From Nitrospirota bacterium (GTDB lineage Bacteria; Nitrospirota; Thermodesulfovibrionia; UBA6902): 64,000 nucleotides of DNA. Every line of letters starts with the position of its first letter. Position 1 is the first letter of the stretch. The DNA lies in NCBI GenBank assembly GCA_016213935.1, contig JACQZG010000009.1, forward strand, positions 64,647-128,646, written 5' to 3'. The notes under the pieces are model-generated. The model made no database searches. It had not been told where the DNA came from and saw nothing but the letters and a program-made list of their open reading frames with translations. Shown here one piece after another: positions 1-7,666 of the stretch. A program made the translations under genes and the position numbers.

Positions 1-1
1 T

Positions 2-289
2 ATTGACTTTGCAAGCGAATTCAAAGAAAGGGAAAAAGAACTTTCAGAAGCGCAGAAATCAAAGGCGAAGAAAATGATTCATGAAATTGTCAGCAAACAG
101 CCGTCTATATGCGAGGACTGCCATCAAAGGGAATCCCCTTTACTGCCGCTGCATGAACTCGGATATCCGAGAGACAGAATAGATTCGATATTAAGCACGG
201 AAGTTGTTGGAATGGTAAAAAAGTATACTGAGTTTTACATGCCGAGAATGCTGCATCCCGGAGAACAAAACAAGGAGAATGAAAAATAA
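2..289 (+). CDS. C-terminal end of a c-type cytochrome (5' end outside window)
   Basis: The reading frame is open from base 2, so the gene begins upstream of the window. About 95 residues are visible, ending at a TAA at 287-289. The fragment opens with a charged, helix-prone stretch rich in Lys and Glu, followed by one heme-binding motif, CEDCH, at 112-126, and a Met/His-containing tail that could supply axial ligands. It lies upstream of an NHL protein and a 20-heme cytochrome on the same strand, so it is probably part of the same electron-transfer cluster. The protein family cannot be named from the tail alone. Confidence 0.7.
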   Translation: MDFASEFKEREKELSEAQKSKAKKMIHEIVSKQPSICEDCHQRESPLLPLHELGYPRDRIDSILSTEVVGMVKKYTEFYMPRMLHPGEQNKENEK

Positions 290-362
290 AAGGAGGGTGG
301 CATTTTGTTTGATTATTCTTTATTATTAATAGCTGAAGTGAAGGAATATACTTTCAAAAAGC

Positions 363-1355
363 ATGTTAGCTCGGATTTTTAATATATCGATAATTAAACC
401 TTCAACAGTAATTGTTCTCATCTTAATTTTTCCTCTAATTTTTGTCAGCGCCTCTTATGGCATAAGGCTTACCAAAGTAAGACATCTCTTTGACATATCC
501 TACAATTTCAGTCAGCCGAGCGATGTTGCAGTTTCGGATAATGGTTTGATATATGTTGTAGACGGCGTAAACGATAAAATCAAGGTCTTTGACCACTCAG
601 GAACTTACTTGTATTCCTTCGGGAGGAAAGGTTCGGGGAGAGGCGAATTTGATTTTCCCATGGGAATCGGAATTGATAATTCAGGTAATATCTACATAGC
701 TGATTCAGGGAACGGCAGGGTACAGATATTCAAACCTGACGGAGGATTTACAGCTGAAATAAAAATCCCGTCTAATAACGGCATGTTCTCAGATCCCACG
801 GATGTCTCCGTTGATGAATCAAGAGGAGTCTTGTATGTTGTCGATAATAATAATCATTGTATTTTTGTATATGATCTAAAGACACTAAAAAAGATTAATT
901 CAATTGGTTCGCCGGGAACCGAAAAACTGGAATTCCGCTACCCTTTCCTCATGACACTTGACGATGAAAAATACCTTTATGTTGTTGACGTGATTAATAC
1001 AAGGGTGCAGGTAATAAATCCCGAAGGATTGTTCGTTGAGTTCATCGGAGGGTGGGGTGTCGAAAAAGGAGAATTTTTCAGGCCAAAGGGAATCGCGATT
1101 GACGGTAAAAAACGAAGTTACGTTAGTGACAGTTATATGGGTGTAATTCAGGTATTTGATGAACACGGTGCTTTCTATTCGGCGATCGGCGATGCGGAAG
1201 GGAAGGCGGTAAAAAAATTCAAGACACCGACTGGGCTTTTTATTGACAGAAACAACAGGCTTTACGTTGTTGAAATGTTTGGCGAAAAGATCAGTGTTTA
1301 CAAAATTGAGGAAGATGAAGAAGCAGTCGGCGCGGCTACGGAGCATAATAATTAA
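363..1355 (+). CDS. Secreted or membrane-anchored NHL-repeat beta-propeller protein
   Basis: 330 residues. Residues about 13-34 form a hydrophobic signal or anchor segment. The rest is six NHL repeats of about 45 residues, each with the pattern F..P.g+a.d..g.+Y+.D....+i.vf, for example PSDVAVSDNGLIYVVD near the start and PTGLFIDRNNRLYVVE near the end. Six repeats fit a six-bladed propeller, a fold used for protein or polymer contacts. It lies 23 bp before a 20-heme cytochrome; NHL proteins are often coded beside multiheme cytochromes in metal-reducing bacteria, where they may act as scaffolds (inference). No good ribosome site precedes the ATG at 363, so the exact start is uncertain. No enzymatic motif is visible. 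Confidence 0.8.
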   Translation: MLARIFNISIIKPSTVIVLILIFPLIFVSASYGIRLTKVRHLFDISYNFSQPSDVAVSDNGLIYVVDGVNDKIKVFDHSGTYLYSFGRKGSGRGEFDFPMGIGIDNSGNIYIADSGNGRVQIFKPDGGFTAEIKIPSNNGMFSDPTDVSVDESRGVLYVVDNNNHCIFVYDLKTLKKINSIGSPGTEKLEFRYPFLMTLDDEKYLYVVDVINTRVQVINPEGLFVEFIGGWGVEKGEFFRPKGIAIDGKKRSYVSDSYMGVIQVFDEHGAFYSAIGDAEGKAVKKFKTPTGLFIDRNNRLYVVEMFGEKISVYKIEEDEEAVGAATEHNN

Positions 1356-1378
1356 TAATTCTTTACAGAATACTGCTG

Positions 1379-3859
1379 ATGAATAAATATTTGGGCGTAT
1401 TTACGGTCACGGTATTTTTGCTGCTGGTTGCCGCAGGTTCCCGCGTCAGCGGCAATATGTACAGGAATCCGGATTCCGCAAAAGAATGCGCTATATGCCA
1501 TTACAGATGGATTGACACTTTTTATTTGTATCACAAGGGTTCCGATTTAGTTGAATATGAATCGGACAAAGTTGAGTCTAAGCCTGAAATGTGCTTTTCG
1601 TGCCATGACGGGAGCGTAGTTGATTCCAGGGCAAAAGTCTATAACGATCACAGGCATAAGATAAACACGAGACCTCCTTCCTATATGAAAATACCTGAAA
1701 TATTTCCTTTGGATGAAGAAGGCAAAATGCAGTGCTCAACATGTCATTCGGCTCATGGAGTTTCAAGCGAGATGGGCATAGAGAAGACAATATTCCTGCG
1801 AACCTCTAATAAGAATTCGGCCATGTGCGTTATGTGCCATTACGACAAAGACGGAGGAAGCGAACACGGAAATCACCCGATAGGCGTACAAAAGAATTTT
1901 GTCATACCCGGTAATTTGCAGAATTTCGGCTCGAAAACCGGATATGAAAAGAATCAGATCATTTGTGAAACATGCCATATCGTCCACGGTTCACCTAACG
2001 AAAGTTTTTTGATTGAGAGCTCCAGTAATTCAGGCTTGTGCCTCGAATGCCACAAGGATAAAAACATTTTTGCGGATGACGGCAGAAGAAAACCATTTCA
2101 TGTTGTTAACGCCCGATTTGAAAAAATAAAAATTCCAGATGAATTGATCAATAAAGGAGCAAAACTCGGGCCCAATCATGAAATAATCTGCCAGACATGC
2201 CACAAAGTGCACAACAACGCAATTGAAAAAAAACTGTTGCTGATAGTTAAAGATGAAGCTTCAAGCTTATGCCTGACCTGCCATACTGATAAAAAATATC
2301 TTGAGCAGACCAAGCATAATCTTGCAAATTCGGCTCCCTCTGAAAAGAACCTTGACGGAAAGACCGTTTCGGAAGCAGGCATATGTTCGTCATGCCATTT
2401 GCCGCATAAAACCGCAAGAAAACTTGATGATATAAATGATTTTACTACATCGCTTTGCCTGAGCTGCCACAGCATAAACAACATAGCTGAATCGGTAATT
2501 CCAAATGACTACAGGCACCCGGTTAATGTGAGCCCTTTCGAAAAAAAGAAAACTGATTCAGGGATCATCTTGACTACCACAAGCGTGGAAAAAGAAAAGC
2601 TTGACCTCCCGCTTTTTAATACTTACGGCGCTCAGGATAAAAACGGCGAGGTCACATGCGCCACATGCCATGATCCGCACAGATGGCGCGCGGATTCCGA
2701 AGAAGGGGAGATCAGAAAAGAAGTAAAAGGCGACATGAAGACATCTTTTCTCCGAAAGCCTTCTCCGGAAATTTGCGGAAGCTGCCACAGCCAAAAATTC
2801 AGCATTAAAAATTCCAAACATGATATGGGCAAAGTCGCTCCAAAGGAAAAGAATATATTGGGGCAGACGCCTGGGGAGTCAGGCCTGTGCGGCATCTGCC
2901 ATCTGGTGCACGGAGGTCAAAAGAACTATCTTTGGGCAAGGCCTGTTGAGATTAAAAGCGGAGTTGTTGTTCAGGATTTGTGCGTTAACTGTCATAATGA
3001 TAACGGGCTCGCGAAAAAAAAGGTTGTGAAGAATTATTCTCATCCTGTCAATATTATTCCTTCTGAAAGAAGGATCGACACGGTTCTCCCGCTCTTTGAC
3101 GTTAGCGGTAAGGTTTCGCAAAACGGTTTTATGACATGCCAAACCTGTCATGACCCGCATCGCTGGGACCCTGATGAAATTATCATTGAAGATCATTCGA
3201 CCGTTGAGGGAGATTCAAAAAACAGTTTTCTGAGATTGGATAATTCGTATTCATCCCGGCTTTGCGTGAATTGTCATCAGAGGCAGGGCTTGATTTTAGG
3301 GACTGATCATGACCTTAATATTACCGCACCTGATGAAAAGAATGTAATCGGCGATACCCCTGCTGAATCAGGTGCGTGCAGCGCATGCCATATAGTGCAT
3401 AATGGTCCAAGCAGTTTGAAACTGTGGGCAAGGCCGTCTTTCTCAGATCATTCTGATAAAAGCGTTATTGATTCCTTATGTTCGGATTGCCATTCAAAAG
3501 GCCGCTCTTCTGAAAATAAAATACCTCCTGTTGCATACCATCCTAATGATATGCTGGTTGACAATATCTTCAGGTCGGACAAATATTCTCTTGACTTTGC
3601 GCCATTATTTGATGAGAAGACAGGCAATTATGTGAATGTCGGCAACATATCATGCCCTACCTGCCATAACGCGCACCAATGGAGCCCGGTTTTAAAAGAA
3701 AAAGGGATGAATAAAAACAATGAGGGCGATGTCACCAATAGTTTTTTAAGAAATGTGAGTTATAACAATATTTGTATAGACTGCCATGGATTTGATGCTA
3801 TTTTCAGGTATAAATATTATCACGATCCGGATGACAGGGTGGAGAGAATCAAGAAGTAG
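1379..3859 (+). CDS. Secreted 20-heme c-type cytochrome with internal repeats
   Basis: 826 residues with an N-terminal signal peptide (residues 1-25) and 20 CXXCH motifs by direct count, spread from residue 37 to near the C-terminus. Many are followed by PH or VH (CATCHDPH, CGICHLVH), as in the doubled-CXXCH family. Residues from about 335 onward repeat with a period near 165 residues and four hemes per unit: CSSCHLPH, CGICHLVH and CSACHIVH are each preceded by AP.EKN..G.t..E.G. The likely role is periplasmic or outer-surface electron transfer. It follows the NHL gene closely and runs toward the 8-heme gene on the other strand. It resembles no single named cytochrome (OmcS, OmcZ, MtrC) closely enough to assign a symbol. 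Confidence 0.88.
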   Translation: MNKYLGVFTVTVFLLLVAAGSRVSGNMYRNPDSAKECAICHYRWIDTFYLYHKGSDLVEYESDKVESKPEMCFSCHDGSVVDSRAKVYNDHRHKINTRPPSYMKIPEIFPLDEEGKMQCSTCHSAHGVSSEMGIEKTIFLRTSNKNSAMCVMCHYDKDGGSEHGNHPIGVQKNFVIPGNLQNFGSKTGYEKNQIICETCHIVHGSPNESFLIESSSNSGLCLECHKDKNIFADDGRRKPFHVVNARFEKIKIPDELINKGAKLGPNHEIICQTCHKVHNNAIEKKLLLIVKDEASSLCLTCHTDKKYLEQTKHNLANSAPSEKNLDGKTVSEAGICSSCHLPHKTARKLDDINDFTTSLCLSCHSINNIAESVIPNDYRHPVNVSPFEKKKTDSGIILTTTSVEKEKLDLPLFNTYGAQDKNGEVTCATCHDPHRWRADSEEGEIRKEVKGDMKTSFLRKPSPEICGSCHSQKFSIKNSKHDMGKVAPKEKNILGQTPGESGLCGICHLVHGGQKNYLWARPVEIKSGVVVQDLCVNCHNDNGLAKKKVVKNYSHPVNIIPSERRIDTVLPLFDVSGKVSQNGFMTCQTCHDPHRWDPDEIIIEDHSTVEGDSKNSFLRLDNSYSSRLCVNCHQRQGLILGTDHDLNITAPDEKNVIGDTPAESGACSACHIVHNGPSSLKLWARPSFSDHSDKSVIDSLCSDCHSKGRSSENKIPPVAYHPNDMLVDNIFRSDKYSLDFAPLFDEKTGNYVNVGNISCPTCHNAHQWSPVLKEKGMNKNNEGDVTNSFLRNVSYNNICIDCHGFDAIFRYKYYHDPDDRVERIKK

Positions 3860-3890
3860 AATTGATAGCAGATAAGCCTCATTTATCAAT

Positions 3891-4925
3891 CTATTTATAA
3901 TAATACTTGTGGCATTTTAAACAGAGTTCGAACGGCCCTTCAGCTTCAAGCGCCCAGAGATTAGGGTAATCCGAGGCATGCGGATTGTGGCAGCTTGCGC
4001 ATGACAGCTCTTTGCCTTTTCTTATCGGGTCAGGCTTCCCTTTCGTGGGGTGCCCTTCTTTAAAGAACATCCCTCCAAGAACATGTCTTCCCGATTTTTT
4101 GTCATTATGGCAGCTTGTGCAAAGATCCCATGTGGGCTTCATAAGATTATAAGGGTTGGGAGCAGAATGAGGGCTGTGGCATATTTCACATTTTCCTATA
4201 TTGACGGGCCCATGGATATATTTTTTGTTTTTCCATTCGGCAGCCTGTTCTGTGTGGCAGCCGAAGCAGACTTCAGACCTCGGCTGTTTAACGTTGTATT
4301 TCGGGGCACTGTCCGGGTCGTGGCAGCTGAGGCAGCTCCATACGGAAGCAGGGCCGTGCACATATTGATGTGAAGTTATGCTTTTATGGCACGGGAAGCA
4401 GGTTGAATTCGGTTTAATGGTTTTTTCATTTTCCTTATCGCTTAAATCCGAAAAAGAAGAAATAGTTATTGGTTTTTTGTCGTTTTGTCCCGGATTCATA
4501 ATATGGCATTGAGCGCATTTCGCATTATTTGTAAGGTGAAACATGGTTTTTTCAAATTCAGAAGGAGGCTTGTTGTAAGCGCTTTCGATATCAGAACGGC
4601 GGAATATGTTCAAAACAACCTGATCTACCCTTCGGTTTTTATTGAATGCGGTTATCTCTATCTTATTGATACCGTATATTAAAGGGACGCTGAAACACTC
4701 CGTATTGCTGTCAGGTATGATGTCGCCTTCTACCCTGTTCTCAGCCTTCACATTGATTTTATCCACAGACTGAAGGGGGATGCTTATTGATATGCCCGCA
4801 TTAAAAAATTCTCTTACGCTTCTGTCAGGGGGGTAATTGACGGTTATGAATTTTTCATCAGCCTGAAGATTAGCGGTTAACAGGATAAAAACTGCGAGAA
4901 ATATTGAGGCATGCCTTATTTGCAT
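3891..4925 (-). CDS. Secreted 8-heme doubled-CXXCH cytochrome
   Basis: 344 residues. There is a signal peptide (residues 1-22, ending near LQA), then about 100 residues without heme that look like a beta-sandwich, then eight CXXCH motifs: CAQCH, CFPCH, CLSCH, CFGCH, CEICH, CTSCH, CASCH and CLKCH. Several are followed by SPHSAP or NPHAS, typical of the doubled-CXXCH family. It is the last gene of a three-gene unit. Its ATG lies 10 bp inside the end of the TlpA/TPR gene, so translation is probably coupled. Likely periplasmic electron carrier. The heme-free N-terminal domain may be a partner-binding part (inference). Confidence 0.87.
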   Translation of the reverse strand: MQIRHASIFLAVFILLTANLQADEKFITVNYPPDRSVREFFNAGISISIPLQSVDKINVKAENRVEGDIIPDSNTECFSVPLIYGINKIEITAFNKNRRVDQVVLNIFRRSDIESAYNKPPSEFEKTMFHLTNNAKCAQCHIMNPGQNDKKPITISSFSDLSDKENEKTIKPNSTCFPCHKSITSHQYVHGPASVWSCLSCHDPDSAPKYNVKQPRSEVCFGCHTEQAAEWKNKKYIHGPVNIGKCEICHSPHSAPNPYNLMKPTWDLCTSCHNDKKSGRHVLGGMFFKEGHPTKGKPDPIRKGKELSCASCHNPHASDYPNLWALEAEGPFELCLKCHKYYYK

Positions 4926-5920
4926 TTTGAAAAAGATGAAGGAAGTATCCCTTTTTCCAGTAAATTATGGAGAGATTTTTTATACATCTCGATTGCCGGA
5001 TCTTTTTCGCCTTTCAGTTCGTGCGCCATCCCCAGATAATAATATGACATTTGCGGATAAGGATTTGCTGTTATTACCGCACTGAGAATCTCAATCGCCT
5101 TGTCAGGTTCATTCTTTAAGGCATATGCGGCCCCTTGCCCTGTTTTGGCATCTTTTGAGTCAGGCTCGAGTTCTAATGCTTTGTTAAAGTGTTCTATCGC
5201 AGGGTCCGGCTCGTTATTTTTTAGAAGCAGAAAGCCGAGAAGAGTGTGTGACTTGGCAATATCAGGTTTCGCTTCGATTGATTTCTTCACCGCCTCAAGA
5301 GATTCATGTAACATGCCTGTAGACGCAAAATTTAGGGCGAGATTGTAATTTCTCTCAGCTTCATGCTCCGCTTCATTGCCGTGATTATTTTCAGGTGTTA
5401 ACATCTTTTCTAAAGACTCTTTATCTATTTCTCCCAACATCAATTTGATATAACCTTCGAGAGATGAGTAGTATGTGAGAGCATGTCCCGGAAGGGTGCC
5501 GAAAAACTTGTTATCTTTGTCGATCAAAACAGTAGTAGGATAAACTCTTATCTCATAACTGCTGTATACTTTTCTCTGAGGGTCCAGCAACACCTGAAAA
5601 TCGAGGCCGTTTTGATTTAACAACGCGTTTATTTTTTCTTTTTCGGCCAGTTCCGCGGTAATCGCGATAAAACGAACCCCTTTTGCGGCATATGCCTTTG
5701 ATAATTTATCAGCATCTTTAAGAGCGAGAATGGAGCGTTCATGGTCCGGTTTCCAGTAAATAAAAATCAGGGCATTGTTTTTGAAATCCTGAAGCGATAC
5801 GGCATCTCCTTTTACGGTCATGAGGGTAAAATCAGGCGCTTTGTCGAGAGGCTGTAAATTCTCTGAAAATGCCGAAGGGCTTAACAGCAGAATAATTGAT
5901 AAAATTATTGCGATAATCAT
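4916..5920 (-). CDS. TlpA-like thioredoxin-fold protein lacking CXXC, fused to TPR repeats
   Basis: 334 residues. A signal peptide (1-19) precedes a thioredoxin-fold domain of the redoxin/TlpA type (about 25-160) that starts with the usual APDFTL. The site where TlpA has W-C-x-x-C reads YWKPDHERS (W56-K-P-D-H60), so both redox cysteines are missing. The cis-Pro loop (VYPTTVLID) is kept. Residues about 185-325 are TPR repeats. The gene overlaps its upstream neighbour by 4 bp and its downstream neighbour by 10 bp, both multiheme cytochromes. A structural or heme-chaperone role in their assembly is more likely than disulfide exchange (inference). Confidence 0.85.
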   Translation of the reverse strand: MIIAIILSIILLLSPSAFSENLQPLDKAPDFTLMTVKGDAVSLQDFKNNALIFIYWKPDHERSILALKDADKLSKAYAAKGVRFIAITAELAEKEKINALLNQNGLDFQVLLDPQRKVYSSYEIRVYPTTVLIDKDNKFFGTLPGHALTYYSSLEGYIKLMLGEIDKESLEKMLTPENNHGNEAEHEAERNYNLALNFASTGMLHESLEAVKKSIEAKPDIAKSHTLLGFLLLKNNEPDPAIEHFNKALELEPDSKDAKTGQGAAYALKNEPDKAIEILSAVITANPYPQMSYYYLGMAHELKGEKDPAIEMYKKSLHNLLEKGILPSSFSKCK

Positions 5921-7257
5921 TCATTTATCTCCATTTTCGCCCTGTTATATTTTTTGATTTTGTGGCACCCGGGCAGACAACTGCCTCCATCATTCGTTTT
6001 ATTGAAATTCAGAGGGACTTCCCATGAACCGAACGGCACAGCGTCTCTGATATGTTTAAGGTGATTGCTTGCATGCGTTTCGTGGCATGAACGGCAGACC
6101 CTTCCTTTGTCAGGCTTATTAACATGCTTGAAATGGAGGTTGATCTTTCCATTACGAAAGTTGGTCAGGGTAGTTGTTTCGGGATCTTTGACAATTGATT
6201 CTTCATGGCAGCTGAAACAGAGCCCGTAATTATGCATCGAGAAAGGGGCATAAAAGGTCGAAGGATAATACGCCCTTAACATTCTGAAATTGTCTGAACC
6301 ATGAGTGTTGTGGCATCCTGAGCAGTCTTTCTGTTTTATGGGGCCGTGATGGTCTTTATTGTCTGCCAGCAGTTTTTTCAGATTGGTTATCGTTACTCCC
6401 CCTGTTGTCACCCTGTCTTTGTCATGGCAGCCGAGGCAAAGGTCCATCGGGGGTTTTGCCAGCATTTTAGGGATAGCTGAGACATGAGCTTCATGGCAGT
6501 TAAGGCATGACTTGCCTTGCGAAATGGCGCCGTGTTTAGTCGCTACGTTATTAACCCATTCCTTCATGTCCGTATGGCATTCGAAGCAGAGTTCAGGGGC
6601 GGCAGCCGGAAGCATGAAATTGGCGTCGTTTGAATGAGGGTTGTGGCAGTTTAAGCAGTCTTCTTCAACAGGCGGGTGGATAACTTGCGCGTTTTTGAAC
6701 ATATCTGCCTTGTCCGTATGGCAGGAGTAACAGAGTTCAGGGCTTTTCGCCTTCAGGTTTTTATCAAAATTTGCGGTGTGCGGCTCATGGCATGCAACGC
6801 ATCCGCCGACAGCCGCAGGGCCGTGAACGAATTTTTTTCCGACTATCGAATCATCATGGCAGTCAAAACACAGGGAACTTCCCTCTTTTTTCAGTTGAAA
6901 CTTATACGATGAGCCGTGAGGGTCGTGGCAGGCTGTGCACTCTCCATCCTGTACAGGGGCATGGGTTTTTTTTTTTTTTTCTAAAGTATCGTGGCATTCA
7001 TAACATTTTTTTCCGACATCAGTAATTGCCTTAAACCTGCTCTTTTTCGGATTGGCAGCATGATCTTTTGAATCTCCATGGCATGCGGCGCATTCGCCTG
7101 CAGCCACAGGCCCATGAACAAATTTGGTTTTATCTAAATTCGAATGGCAGGCTGCAGTGATGCACCCATTCGCGAACGCATAAGAAAAGTTGCTTGTACA
7201 TGTGAAGAAAAATGAAAGTATTAGAAGATGAAAAATAACGGGGTATTTTTTTTTCAT
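5917..7257 (-). CDS. Secreted multiheme cytochrome, 13 CXXCH plus CX4CH and CX3CH sites
   Basis: 446 residues with a signal peptide (about 1-28). Thirteen standard CXXCH motifs are seen, often as doubled-CXXCH pairs followed by DPHGS, EPHT, NPHS or NTHGS. The first site is spaced as CITAACH (CX4CH) and the last as CLPGCH (CX3CH), so up to 15 hemes are possible if the variant sites are used. The start is well supported: AAGGAGG lies a few bases before the ATG at 7257, and a good sigma-70 promoter lies at 7290-7318. It leads the three-gene cytochrome unit. Probable periplasmic electron transfer protein; partner unknown. Confidence 0.88.
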   Translation of the reverse strand: MKKKYPVIFHLLILSFFFTCTSNFSYAFANGCITAACHSNLDKTKFVHGPVAAGECAACHGDSKDHAANPKKSRFKAITDVGKKCYECHDTLEKKKKTHAPVQDGECTACHDPHGSSYKFQLKKEGSSLCFDCHDDSIVGKKFVHGPAAVGGCVACHEPHTANFDKNLKAKSPELCYSCHTDKADMFKNAQVIHPPVEEDCLNCHNPHSNDANFMLPAAAPELCFECHTDMKEWVNNVATKHGAISQGKSCLNCHEAHVSAIPKMLAKPPMDLCLGCHDKDRVTTGGVTITNLKKLLADNKDHHGPIKQKDCSGCHNTHGSDNFRMLRAYYPSTFYAPFSMHNYGLCFSCHEESIVKDPETTTLTNFRNGKINLHFKHVNKPDKGRVCRSCHETHASNHLKHIRDAVPFGSWEVPLNFNKTNDGGSCLPGCHKIKKYNRAKMEINE

Positions 7258-7289
7258 GCCGCCTCCTTAATATAAAATTACGGATAATT

Positions 7290-7318
7290 AGTATACAAAA
7301 TGTATGCTCTCAATTCAA
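7290..7318 (-). promoter_or_regulatory. Sigma-70-type promoter of the cytochrome unit
   Basis: Read on the minus strand: TTGAAT, 17 bases, TATACT. The spacing is ideal and both boxes match the consensus at 4-5 of 6 positions. It lies about 33 bp upstream of the ATG of the 15-site cytochrome gene, which also has a strong ribosome site. Confidence 0.65.
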
Positions 7319-7393
7319 TTTGCTATTGTTTAATGATAACGCATAATATTCAGATAGTCTTGTTATGAAAAGACAGGGTATTAATCAGTAAAT

Positions 7394-7469
7394 TGGTGGA
7401 CGGTAGGGGATTCGAACCCCCGACCCCCACGTTGCGAACGTGGTGCTCTCCCAGCTGAGCTAACCGCCC
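7394..7469 (-). tRNA. tRNA-Ala (anticodon CGC)
   Basis: Read on the minus strand, the cloverleaf folds fully. The acceptor stem GGGCGGT pairs with ACCGTCC and contains the G3:U70 wobble pair that identifies alanine tRNA. The anticodon arm is CCACG-TTCGCAA-CGTGG with CGC at positions 34-36, and the T arm carries TTCGAAT. The CCA tail is encoded (TGG at 7394-7396 on the plus strand). Confidence 0.97.
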
Positions 7470-7529
7470 GGCCCCAATAAAGCCTGATCATAATAATTTC
7501 CCGTTAAGTTAGAAGCGGTACTGCATTAA

Positions 7530-7558
7530 TTGACGCATTTTGAATTGTTTAGTATTAT
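7530..7558 (+). promoter_or_regulatory. Sigma-70-type promoter upstream of tamB
   Basis: TTGACG, 17 bases, TATTAT. It lies about 108 bp before the tamB ATG and points into the tamB / Omp85 / SurA-like unit. The interval 7470-7666 holds nothing else recognised. Confidence 0.55.
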
Positions 7559-7666
7559 AACATCTAACAACGTTATAAGTGGAGAATAGCGAGACACAAC
7601 GTTTTATTTTATCTAAATAATTTAGACGGTTATAAGCTGACCCGCTTAAACGGCCTGCATATTTTA

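Noticed and set aside
305..382. 25-codon small gene starting with TTG after AAGGAGGG
   Set aside because: It overlaps the start of the NHL gene, shows no known features and has only the ribosome site as support.
900..1346. 148-codon minus-strand frame opposite the NHL gene
   Set aside because: Antisense shadow of a clear NHL protein, without ribosome site or recognisable domain.
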